In this document: one piece after another, positions 1 to 9,332 of the stretch | Layout of the letters: every line of letters begins with the position of its first letter | How positions within the stretch are numbered: the stretch's first letter is position 1 | Source: Saccoglossus kowalevskii | Taxonomy: Eukaryota; Hemichordata; Enteropneusta; Harrimaniidae | NCBI RefSeq assembly: GCF_000003605.2 | Contig: NW_003130860.1 | Coordinates: 249,169 to 260,887, forward strand | Length of the DNA stretch: 11,719 nt | Direction: 5' to 3' | Position numbers and translations under genes: made by a program | The notes under the pieces: generated by a model | What the model was told of the DNA's origin: nothing | Database searches by the model: none | The model's input: only the letters and a program-made list of their open reading frames with translations

Positions 1-1365
1 GCGTATTTAAATAATTAAATGAAAATTCCACCTTGTTCTTTGTTTTCATTCAGTGGCCACCTGTTATGTTAATCAGCTTTCCACTCCTGTTGTGCTCATG
101 AATATTTAAATTCATTCATTATTAACAGTCCCGGCTTGTTAATCTATTGATAAAACAGTACCGTTAACAAGAATGCATAATTAACTAGGTTGAAACTGTC
201 CGCTAACGAAAGTAAGAAACATAGAACAATGGGGACAAGACAAAAAGTAGTATAACTTTTATTGAGGATCCATTGCAGATAACTTTGATGTTTGGTTTGC
301 GATTGTATCTTAACAAATCATGTGGTTCGATTTTGTTGTGAAAAAAATATGGTTTTCATTGTTTGTATATATCGGCAAATACTGCGATGTTTGATATGAG
401 GGGTATTCTTTTTATGAAAAGTGATAATGTATTTTCGCAATAGCAAAAAAAAAAAAGATGCTAAAAAATACCCGTTAAATGGTGAACCATTAGAATTGCT
501 TTGGGTGGTGACAAAAAAAAACGATGTCAAGCATAGGTTTTTCCTTTCACTTTGATTTGTGTTATTTTTTTCAATGATGACTTCGCTGTATTTTTTATTT
601 TCCCTGTATTTAGTTTATTTTTCCATAATAAATAGACCCAGCATGATTTGTTTCATGATTTTTTCTGTGTAGTGTTTGTTTTCAATTCTGTCAACACCCC
701 ATAGTTTCTAATGGTCCACCCTATCCGTATAGTCTCGTCAACCCTCTCTATATATGATACATGTTTTTTACATTTATTTCCTCGGCCTTTGGCTCTTTGA
801 CTATCATTATCACAATTTTTCATCGGAACATCTCTCAAAATTTTGATGGTGGTCTTTGACCGTAGCTGTATTTACATCATTGTACGTAAAACATACACTC
901 ACAATTTAGACAAAAGAGACATGATTAATATTACTGATGTGGCGAGAATGAATGTATTAAGATGTCTGTTCTATGTAATGTATGCAAACTTAGAGTTCTG
1001 AAGTATGTCTAAAGGAACATTTCAGTTAATTCGTCACTGTGAAAGTGGAGGTGCAACTTATATATATCCAACTTTGGGGCAGATCTGTAAATGAAATCAG
1101 AAACAAACTGATGCTTTAGAAAACTTCCTGAAAAATATGTGCGATTGTCTTGACTTTAACAAAACAACAAATTATACTAATACCAACATTTTCGTTTTGG
1201 TTTTAATTGACCGGAAGTGTGGCCTTTTTTTTTCAAAAGATAACAAGTTTCTTGGTTATGGTCACTCCATTATGTAATCATACGACAACATTGATAGCAT
1301 TGGTAATAGTGTTCATATATACATTTTACTTAAAGTAAAATAATATTCATTGTCACGTAAATATT

Positions 1366-1531
1366 GGATAATTAATATGCATGTATTGCAACCAAACACA
1401 TTTTTGGTCTGCGCATTATCCCAGAGCGTCTATATACCAAGGCTAATTTATATGTTAATTAATACGGATTTCAACCAAAAACTAATCAGGTCTGAGCATT
1501 ATCCGAGAGCATCCATGAAATATGCATTTCT
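1366..1531. repeat. Diverged two-copy tandem duplication, 83-bp offset
   Basis: Two adjacent segments share an ordered series of words at a constant offset of 83 bp. A 'caaccaaa' word is followed by 'ggtctgcgcattatcccaga' (from 1406) in the left copy and by 'ggtctgagcattatccgaga' (from 1489) in the right copy, each then running into a 'cgtctat/catccat' word. The copies differ at many positions between these words, so the duplication is old. The outer boundaries are approximate. Replication slippage or a decayed two-unit satellite are both possible; no coding role is apparent. Confidence 0.6.
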
Positions 1532-2010
1532 GGGCAAATGTTTTTCTGTTTTATTGTACTTTTGATCTATGTCCATTCTTAGGATACGACTTCAATAAAG
1601 ACTACTATTGTTATATATTACACATACAGACGCACTAACCGCAGAAACTTCAATTGTTTGCTTCGCACACGGGAGTCAAAACAATGCTGTGAAAGGTGGT
1701 CTGTCTTCTCTAAATTACGTACACATTCCATTGTTGCAGGAATTCTCGTGGAAGGGAACAATAACGGATTGAGTTTTGTAACGAGTGCCAGTATTTTATT
1801 TCAGCGAGATTCTACATTATTTCTCACCCAACCTTGTGTCTAATGTTACAATCCTCATTGAGCGTGGTTTGATGTTTACGACTATACCACATAGTTGTTG
1901 GATTTAACATTCACCTGTGCATTCACGTATTGTAAGTTGTGTACATTAGGTGAGTAACCTTGTGACACGTGGCACTTCCATGCTACATTACAGAATTTGT
2001 ATGTAATGTG

Positions 2011-2037
2011 AAAAAAGGTATAAAAAAGGTATAAAAG
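2011..2037 (+). repeat. 11-bp tandem motif ending in a TATA-box-like TATAAAAG
   Basis: The unit 'aaaaaaggtat' occurs at 2011-2021 and 2022-2032, and a partial third unit follows. The junction of units two and three makes TATAAAAG at 2030-2037, a good match to the TATAWAAG core-promoter consensus. No exon with a good start follows within the next few hundred bases, and the supported gene begins about 1.45 kb downstream. A far-upstream promoter with a non-coding first exon is possible but unsupported; simple slippage of an A-rich word is the easier explanation. Confidence 0.4.
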
Positions 2038-2100
2038 TCACTTAAACTATAGACTAAGGTATCCAGAATTTATTTTAAAATTCAGTATTCCATATCTTGT

Positions 2101-3446
2101 TTTCGGGGTCCGTTATTTCATTATATTTTGGAAAGATACACGTAATTCTACAGTTGATCGCAGCCTTGTAAGTAGTTCAATGACCCCCCTCACCGAAACG
2201 CCTTACACTCCTATTACACCCCAGAAAACGGAAGGCACATGAGCTGCCATCTGTGACCGAATGCCGTTCGTATTGCGCCCTCAATCCGTTAAACACATTC
2301 AGCCATACAATTCGGGGGAGTTACACGCTTACACATTCTTCTAGTTATGTATCTTCTAATGATTTCCACGGTGGTTGACTGCAGAAAATAGCCTCACAGT
2401 GGGGATGTTGAATGCCGCCATGACGACGTTCTCATATAAGGAAATTTGACACCGCCTAGGACTGAAAGATAACATGATCTTTAATTTTATTTCACGACAA
2501 ATTAAAAAGCAGAAATAAAATGATCGTAGTAATATGCAATGAATAAACTGTCAGGAGATCTTGGGTATCGGGCACATGTTTAGATCTCTTGTGCGGGGAA
2601 GTTGTAATTAGCATCGCTGTGAAACATTTCCCACATTCGCCCGCCCTCCCCCGGCGGTGGTAAACATTAATAGACGCATTATCTGAGAGGCTGATAACCC
2701 TATTCTATGACACGTTTCAGCTTCATTCAATCTTACATGTAAAGCTCCATAATTCAGTACACGTACGTTTTAAATGACGCAATCAACCATAACGGTGGGC
2801 GGAACCCTAAATAGCATGAACGCATATTATTTCATCATAAAACATCATGATGCTCTTATAAAAATGGACAACACAATTGAGCGATAATTAAAAATAAACC
2901 CATCCTTTTTTTGTATAATAGAACGTTCAATTACACACATACAGAGATACATCTGTTCCCCGCAAGCTCTGTGATTATTGTGGCATCACCATATCCGTAT
3001 CACCCCCACTCTGGCGCCAACATTTATATAATGACGGCGTTCTTTAAATATGTGCCAAATTAATTACAGTTGTACGTTAGAAATTCCATTACAACTTGTT
3101 GTTATGTATTTAGAATGAGTACTGTGAGTTGTCCTGAAAACCACAGGGTCATGGAAGGTCATCGAGTACATTTACTCACACTGAGCAGTTCCTATAACGT
3201 GTGAAACCTGGAAGCTTTCTTTGAAAGGTGATTGAGTCAATATTGTGGTCGTCTTCTCAAAGTAATTGTCTTTTGAGAGTACATCAACGATAGTTCCTAT
3301 TTCACTCGACCAACTGAATGCTCAATCACTGTCACTTAACGCTTATAAGCGGTAATCGTTATATGGAACAGAGTTGTGCTTAAAAGCTACGAAGTGACAG
3401 AATAACCCGAGTCATTATCAAATTAAGGTCTAATTAAAAAGGCCCT
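2101..3446. other. CpG-retaining upstream flank, possible regulatory region
   Basis: No gene is visible here. Compared with the DNA on either side, this stretch is richer in CpG and in short G/C tracts (for example 2101-2330 and 2580-2670) and poorer in long A/T runs. It lies directly upstream of the transmembrane-protein exon, so it is a reasonable place for the gene's proximal regulatory DNA. Scattered words resemble homeodomain (TAATTA), GATA and RBPJ sites, but such words are common by chance. Function is inferred from position and composition only. Confidence 0.35.
2628..2635 (-). promoter_or_regulatory. RBPJ/Su(H)-like motif
   Basis: On the minus strand this reads TGTGGGAA, which fits the YRTGDGAD consensus for the Notch effector RBPJ/Su(H). 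It lies about 860 bp upstream of the start codon, in the most G/C-rich part of the flank, near a TAATTA word at 2605. A single 8-bp match is weak evidence. Confidence 0.2.
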
Positions 3447-3476
3447 GATTGGTTCAAAGTTGGACAGTCACGTGAC
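3447..3476 (+). promoter_or_regulatory. Proximal promoter elements: inverted CCAAT box and GTCACGTGAC palindrome
   Basis: An inverted CCAAT box (GATTGG, 3447-3452) lies 14 bases before a perfect 10-bp palindrome, GTCACGTGAC (3467-3476). The palindrome is the full-length E-box recognised by USF and by MITF/TFE-type bHLH-zip factors; in vertebrates it is also the CLEAR-box consensus. The start codon follows 18 bases later, so the E-box sits either at the core promoter or inside a very short leader. A pyrimidine-rich word (tctttcc, 3482-3488) between the E-box and the ATG could be an initiator. No TATA box lies at a usual distance. Motifs are seen directly; function is inferred from position. 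Confidence 0.5.
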
Positions 3477-3494
3477 TTACATCTTTCCGTGGCA

Positions 3495-3824
3495 ATGGCG
3501 GAGTGCAGCAGTAAGCGGTGTTCAACTTCTCGACACATAAAATTCTTCTATGTTGCGTTTGTCTTCCTGTTTTTAGTGACTCTGTTAGGATTTTATGCAA
3601 CGTTCAGACACGTCGAAAATCTAAAGAGAAATCTTTTGACAGACTGTGTTTGTGGGGAACAAAAACAACAACCGTTTACTCTCACCAAAACCAGAGTTCC
3701 TGATGAAGTCCAGCAACACGGAAAAGGTGGCAATGGTGAAGACGAGAACAGGAGAGTAAAACGCGAATTGGATTGGAATAGTAGATCGGATTGGGCCTGG
3801 GTGTCGACTTATGCCAGAGTACCG
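3495..3824 (+). CDS. First coding exon of a type II membrane protein, probably colmedin/gliomedin-like (5' partial gene)
   Basis: The exon encodes 110 residues before a splice donor. The ATG at 3495 is preferred because it has G at -3 and G at +4; the frame is open upstream to a TAA at 3435 but has no earlier ATG. Residues 1-16 form a short Cys/Ser/Lys/Arg-rich cytoplasmic tail. Residues about 17-36 are one hydrophobic helix (FFYVAFVFLFLVTLLGFYAT). Basic residues on the tail side and no cleavage site suggest a type II signal anchor. A stalk follows with a DCVCGE cysteine pair (51, 53), a Gly/Glu/Asn-rich stretch and a furin-type site RRVKR (86-90). The exon then reads WAWVSTYARVP (100-110). 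Gliomedin has a similar Tyr-x-x-Val-Pro segment between its furin site and collagen repeats, which is the basis of the call. Transmembrane collagens XIII/XXIII/XXV or a TNF-like ligand remain possible, because no collagen, olfactomedin or TNF domain is visible here. Confidence 0.65.
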
Positions 3825-3830
3825 GTGAGT
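3825..3830 (+). other. 5' splice donor of exon 1 (phase 0)
   Basis: The sequence CCG|GTGAGT matches the metazoan donor consensus at all six intron positions. The exon ends on a complete proline codon, so the intron is phase 0. Continued reading through it gives 17 more codons of unremarkable, Arg/Phe-rich sequence before a TGA at 3870, with no family resemblance. That supports splicing rather than a 125-residue single-exon protein. Confidence 0.75.
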
Positions 3831-5939
3831 GATTTCTTCCAGTTTCGTGCCAGGTTGCGACCCCGCTTGTGACAAGCAATATAATTAATCCCACAAATTA
3901 GTGCAACGTGTGGCCAGTCTATATTTGTCTGTTTTGTTTGTAAACATACCCGTTCAGTACCGTTGGTTTTACATCGTACAATACCAGTGAACATACGTGT
4001 TTGCGAAATCTAAGTAGCGTCATATTAACCGTACAGTTTATAGCTGTGGACAAGAGTATTATTTTACGTAATATTTATATTGCCCTAGTAGTTGGTTCAT
4101 TGCGTCGAAACAGTGGCCTGTAATCCCGTGGCCAGTAGTCTGTATTTTATGGGCCCACTCAGGTATCACCAATTCATTCATTGAGCACGCCATACAATAC
4201 AGCTGTCAAAGTTCAAGCCAAATAAATTTGTTGTAGAGGGGATGCTATTTTTTACGTATGTTTTATTAACGTTTGGGGGTATATTTAAAAATAAATGTCT
4301 TTTAAGAGCAGCCAACCGACGTACAAGAAATGTTTATTAAGAGTTTACAGTAGATCTAAAACATTTATTTCCATCACAAACTAGTCCAACATAGTTTTAC
4401 CACATGGCAGCTGCAGATGTTCTCTTAGTTGATGTCAAGGTCCTGTCAACAAGCCAGGCAGAAAAGTCACTTCAGTATTTCTGTCAGCAGGAAAACCATT
4501 ATCATCAGTTCAAACCAATTTTAATCCATTAATCCTCAACTGTTTAATTAAGAATGTCTTAATTGCAGTACAGTCTTTATCCCTTTTCATAACTGTACCC
4601 AGTCATTTACCGTAGTACATGTTCCCAGCCCACTTTAGGCAGTAAATGTTAATGGCTGTGAGTTGGGACTATTGTTCAACATTTCAATACAAGAGTATGA
4701 TAATTTTCTCATCTGTATTGTCCTCTGCCAGGGCAAAATAATTTAGGTTTGTTCAAGCATAAGGCGCTTTTATCATTGTAATGAATGTGACACAAAGTGG
4801 TTTTCAGGGTGGCTCTCAGAGTATATCATTGGCTCTATTCTTAGAGTAATGATTGAACATCTACTATGATGATACATCCCTGGAGGGCTGAGGGAAAATT
4901 AATAGCTGTACACAGAGGGTGCATCTGTCATAAAGAAATGTCAAAATACTACAGGGCATACCAGTTGCTACAAATATATAATAGTTATTCTGAACCAGTG
5001 ACCTTAAAATTCAACACTTGTAAAACGATGGAACACAACAGGTTATAAGTCAGGTTAAGTTTGTACACAGCAACTGTTAACTGTAATTCTGATTTACTGT
5101 GGAATATTTTTTGGATGGGGTTTAATTCTTTCTTTTAAATTCACTGATCTGTGAAGGTCTTTATTATATAATCTACTAGTAACTTTGTAAATTCTTTGGG
5201 TTTTAATTTAGTACATTTTGTAACCAGAATATGTGAGATATAAAACCAGAAAATAAACCTTACTTCCCAGTCGATTAATTACTGTTGCAAAAAGTTTTCA
5301 ATTTTAAGGGAGGATGTATTGTTCTTGTTCCAATGACTTAACTGACCCTGAGAAAGTTTTGAAAGAAAAACAAAATAACAAAGTAACAAAATATTTATGA
5401 GAAAAGCAATTTCTAGAGTAACGTTCCAGAAAAAGTCATGCAAAAAACTAAGTGAAAGAAACAAAGTAAATGACTGTTTTTCTACCATCTCTCTATCCTA
5501 ATAATCAATTTCTTTAGGTAAAAAATATGATGTAGTTTGTTACAGATTTTGTGAACTTTCATAGCACGTTGCACAATTTCAAAATGCTGTCCAACAACGT
5601 TAAATGCAAGCAAATAGAAAGTAAGGTTGTTAAACTAAACAGAGTTGAAGAATGGCATTTAAATTTTCTATTCAAGGAAGCAGCTACTCAATTTTATTTA
5701 CCAGCACTTTTTAGAGACTTGACACATTTTTGTTATTAAAATGACCACTATAACATCAAAGCCACACCTGAATCCATAACTACACTAGTGTTAAATTTTT
5801 GTTTACTGAATACAATGGTTGATATTTGTATACAGTCACAACTCTAGTCTGAAGTACTCTAAACAGTTCTCATTTCAAGCTACAATGACGGACTACTTTT
5901 CAAAGTTGAGATTAAGTTTCAATCACTCTTATTTTAAAG
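3831..5939 (+). other. Presumed first intron, proximal part
   Basis: No convincing exon or RNA gene was found. CpG is still frequent to about 4.3 kb, then becomes rare. A reasonable acceptor (ttgttacag, ending at 5545) precedes a 64-codon open stretch ending at 5739. It is open only in the frame expected after a phase-1 intron, whereas exon 1 ends in phase 0 and would give ATT TTG TGA, so I do not call it an exon of this gene. The rest is AT-rich DNA with stops in all frames. Confidence 0.5.
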
Positions 5940-6003
5940 GACAATATGGCAGGTTCTTATAAAGTTATTGACTTTCTGAAAGCTTGTCCAAGAGGTGTTC
6001 GAG
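5940..6003 (+). CDS. Candidate exon 2 of the membrane-protein gene (weak)
   Basis: This 64-base segment follows a T-rich stretch and AG (cactcttattttaaag) and ends at a good donor, GAG|GTGAGA. Read in phase 0, as exon 1 requires, it is open for 21 codons plus one base. It gives a peptide beginning DNMAG and ending KVIDFLKACPRGVRG, where the last glycine codon is split by the next intron (phase 1). In colmedin-type proteins the Tyr-x-x-Pro segment is followed by a short hydrophobic stretch, cysteine and then Gly-X-Y repeats. An FLKAC word followed by Gly-Val-Arg-Gly is compatible with that, as the very start of a collagen region. The acceptor is purine-rich near the AG, the exon is short, and no following Gly-X-Y exon was found in the window, so this may be chance. 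Confidence 0.25.
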
Positions 6004-7099
6004 GTGAGAGCATAATGTACAAAGAGAAAACAATGAAAAATTATTAAAATTTACAATATTGCAAGCTCCTTCAATAAATGAATAAATTGTTTTTGTTTAT
6101 ATTTTTGATGATATAAAATTAAATGTTTTTATTTAATATCTTCACCAGATTGACAAAAACTTGTTGTAAATTGTTGGCGATAATTATTTTTATAACACTT
6201 ATAGTGACATTGTCTTTGTGCTGCACATGTCTAGATTTTTTTCTTTACCAACAATAATTTTGCCACACTGCGTTTTTCCTTTTAAAACAGAGTAGTAACA
6301 AAAGATCATTGTGCAGTAATGAGGTGGATTTTGAGTTTTGATATTAGAGAAATTGAACAAGACATCTAATCAAGTTTGATTCTAAAGATGTTCCTGGTCG
6401 ATAGAGGAGATGTGGGTTATGCCCATATTTGTTAGCTTTGGTAGCCATTTTAAGTTTGATAACAATGCAAAAAAATGATTTAATACTTGAATAAAATCTA
6501 TGAAATTCATATAGAAGAATGAAAATAAATATTGATACAATTTTTAAAAGTGGTAATTTAATCCTGTCTTGGGGTAGTGGTAAGAAAAAGATTGGCTCTA
6601 ATTTATAAGTAAGGACAATTATAAAGAGAATATGAATGAATTAGAGGTATTTAATGTCCGTCAATTCCTTCTAGTTTCATAAACTAAAAAACATCAATGT
6701 GTAGATAATACATCAAATTTATTTGGGATTCTGAAATTTATTTATTTCATGTTTGTTGTAATTGCATGTCTGGTTTTAATTTTCACTAATAAAGAAATCA
6801 TTGATGTGGAAGGCTCCCTAGCTGAGTGAAGTATTTAGAGTACCGGTAGATGTAAACCCAACAAACTTACTGTACATACAAATCAAGTTTATATCCTTTA
6901 AACGTCAAAGTCAACTTTTGTTACCTTCCACCAAATAAACTCACATGTAGCCATGGGGGAATTATAAATGTATGTCTATTTAGTTCAAAATTAATAAAGA
7001 AAATATAATAATAGATAAATACATAACTAATTTGTGAAATGTTGCACTAACATCTTGGAGAGAGAAAAATGCTGTTCAAGGGACTCCAATTTTTGCAAT

Positions 7100-7112
7100 C
7101 CCCCCCCCCCCC
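7100..7112 (+). repeat. Poly-C tract, 13 bases
   Basis: A run of 13 cytosines interrupts otherwise AT-rich DNA. It is the longest G/C homopolymer in the window and a likely place for length error in assembly or length polymorphism. On the opposite strand it is a G13 run. No function is implied. Confidence 0.9.
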
Positions 7113-7428
7113 ATCTATAATTAGTGTGGTACCAAATGAATACACTCTGGGTACAGGTGACATGGTGTATGGTTACTAGCATACATGTCCTGAAATAAAC
7201 TTGTTTGAAAAAAAATTTCCATCTGTCCAGTTGACAAACATCAATCTTTTGGTGATTGGATTTAGTCGTCTAACTGATGCTGGATATAGTTCAATTTTTG
7301 CTGCCCGTAACTATAGTATTCACTGTACGGCTCCCTGTCAGTGAGATTTTCTAAATGAAAGCAGTTATTGTAATCCTGAATGTTGTCACCTTATTGTATG
7401 TTATGCTGACTAATGGTGATGTCAGTAA

Positions 7429-7788
7429 CGTTATTTTATTGACACTTATTGTTGGTTAAATATTATTTTTGGATTATGTTTACATATTATAACCTCAGAG
7501 AATGGACATTTGAGATATATACTTACATTAATAGTAGATTATGCAGATAAATTTAACACAAAAATAAAATCTGTTGCACTGTCAGTAATTAGAATTGTAG
7601 AACTGGTTGTCTACAAGGAAATAAAATTATTTAATAAAATTAACGATAACTTTTTTTACCTATCACAAAATGTTGTTTTTAAAACTGCTCAAATAATGTC
7701 ATGTTTTTCAATGAAACTGTACCCGTACTATGTGATAATACTTTTTGTATTTTTTATATTTATTTTTTTGGTTATCCTGAATGGATAA
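7429..7788 (+). other. Unusually long open frame without a good start, doubtful coding
   Basis: After a TAA at 7426 the frame stays open for 120 codons, ending at 7788. That is long for DNA this AT-rich, where stops are dense. There is no ATG in the first 90 codons or so; the only methionines are late, in the IMSCFSM word. The C-terminal part is strongly hydrophobic (YYVIILFVFFIFIFLVILNG) and could form a membrane helix, but Phe/Ile/Leu/Val/Lys/Asn runs are exactly what AT-rich noise encodes. I recognise no family. It could be a decayed coding fragment, an exon of an unrelated gene, or chance; I favour chance. Confidence 0.15.
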
Positions 7789-9304
7789 CCAGTTTTTAAT
7801 TTTGATTGCCGAAGACAAAACTGTTGTTTGAAACAACCAAACATCTGATAATTTCTACATCTAAGATGAATTAATAATAATGAATAATATAATTTATAAT
7901 ATGTTTATAAAAACTGTAAAATTTTTATTCATGAATCACTCAAACTGTTACTTCTACAAAAGTCACAAATATTCTCTTGTCTTGTGAGAATGTATATTTT
8001 GTGAAATTACAGCAGCTAGTGTACAAAATTTAGCAAATTTATTGCGTATAAGTAGAGTTCAACACTCCAGGTAACATGGACCTACAACGTGACAACTATG
8101 AAAACAGCTTGCCATGTGTTTAAATGTAGGTCATAATTTATGAGGCTTTGAGGACAATAGTTATCATAAGTTGACCACTCAAAGTGGAACACCAGTTCTA
8201 ATCAGGTAAAGTTCAAAATTAAAACTTTTGTTTGTATCCAATAATAATCTTTCAACAAGGCATATTTGTAAGTGCATTGTTGCATTAACTATTAGAATTA
8301 GTATAATCTGCAAACAAATATTAATTTTTCTGATCGCTGTATGCAAAAGTTATGTCACACCCTTTTTTTGTTCAGAATTATGAAAAAAATGAAAGAACAA
8401 TTCTGTTTTCATGAAAGATCATAAATTCAATGACAATTTCAGATTAAAGATAAAAAAAAGTAAAACCGTCTTCACAAGTTGATTTTCGAGAACAAATTCA
8501 CTAGAAACATATTTTTAGCCTGAGCTATGATTGTAAAACTATGAATTGATGTTTGAAGCAAACTTTCAACAAAGTCAAGATCATTGAAATGTTGCGTACA
8601 CTGTACATACAAGTGTAAACAAACAATTTTTTTTTATTTTTAAGACAGGTTATGGTTATAAAAAGTGATTTGTGTTAGGGCATTAATGGTTTAATATTCA
8701 ATGTACTTGCTGTTGGCAACTAATTTGTATTGTGTGTGATAGTGGCAGGTATATGAAATGACCTCTTTTTCTGATCAATAATGTTGTCATGACATTGGTT
8801 TAAGCGTACAATGACACACATTCAACTTTTCACAATGATTAGACATGCAAACACAAAGAAGAATGTGAGTGTACATTACTCTGATCAAGTGAAAAAAATA
8901 TGTGTTGTTGTGTTCACAGAAAAACATACATCATAATCAGTGTGTAATTACGCGCAAAATAAAGCATATTAATTCACTTATTTGTGTCAGTATAGTAATG
9001 TGGGGAATAAATAGCCAATTTTTCCGATGTCCAAAACATAGGTCACATGAAATCAGCGTAAATTCAGCCTATCTAATATAATGTCCATATTTACTAGTTA
9101 ACTCTTTGATAGTACAGTATTCTATTTTTCCTCAGCACTACCATCTATAAATACAGGTATATAAAAATGAAACACAAGGTCCCTTTCATATATCTGTCAT
9201 TGACCTGCATACAAGGTACACAACTATAGGATTTAGGGCCAATTGAACAAATGTCCTATGGCAATTCAGGCTGCACTTCTTTTGTTCCTTCTCTACTAGG
9301 AGGG

Positions 9305-9332
9305 TGACCTTTACTGACCTGAACTTTGGCCA
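9305..9332 (-). promoter_or_regulatory. Composite nuclear-receptor element: perfect DR4 plus overlapping DR1-like site
   Basis: On the minus strand, two exact AGGTCA half-sites (9315-9320 and 9305-9310) are separated by four bases: AGGTCAgtaaAGGTCA, a perfect DR4. Overlapping it by one base is TGGCCAAAGTTCA (9320-9332), which resembles the DR1 sites bound by HNF4 and RXR heterodimers. DR4 elements are classically bound by thyroid-receptor or LXR partners with RXR. A further TGACCT at 9201-9206 and an AGGTAC at 9214-9219 lie about 100 bp away. Motifs are read directly; a role as an intronic enhancer is inference. Confidence 0.4.

Larger units (their letters stand above)
1..2100. other. AT-rich intergenic DNA without a supported gene
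   Basis: This stretch has short A and T runs (for example the A-run near 445-456) and only short open frames, none with a recognisable motif or a convincing pair of splice sites. Two small structures inside it, an 83-bp diverged duplication and an 11-bp tandem motif, are listed separately. The longest minus-strand frame (653-838) is basic and hydrophilic but matches no family I know. I see no transposon termini or target-site duplications, although an old short element could be missed by eye. Confidence 0.6.

Noticed and set aside
323-335. tRNA B-box-like word (ggttcgatttt)
   Set aside because: The closing CC of the B box is absent, and no A box or acceptor stem can be built around it.
653-838. 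Minus-strand 61-codon basic open frame
   Set aside because: It is short, with no motif, no splice context and no neighbouring exon; within the range expected by chance.
3489-3494. GTG at 3489 as the start of the membrane protein
   Set aside because: Animals rarely start at GTG, and an ATG in good context lies six bases downstream in the same frame.
3621-3875. Antisense open frame opposite the membrane-protein exon
   Set aside because: It is a shadow of the coding exon; it crosses the splice donor and has no motif of its own.
5546-5739. 64-codon open stretch after a TTGTTACAG acceptor
   Set aside because: It is open only after a phase-1 intron, but exon 1 ends in phase 0, and no donor fits before its stop. 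The composition is not distinctive.
8374-8406. CAGAATT/AATTCTG inverted repeat as a transposon terminus
   Set aside because: The arms are only 7 bp in AT-rich DNA, with no target-site duplication; likely chance.
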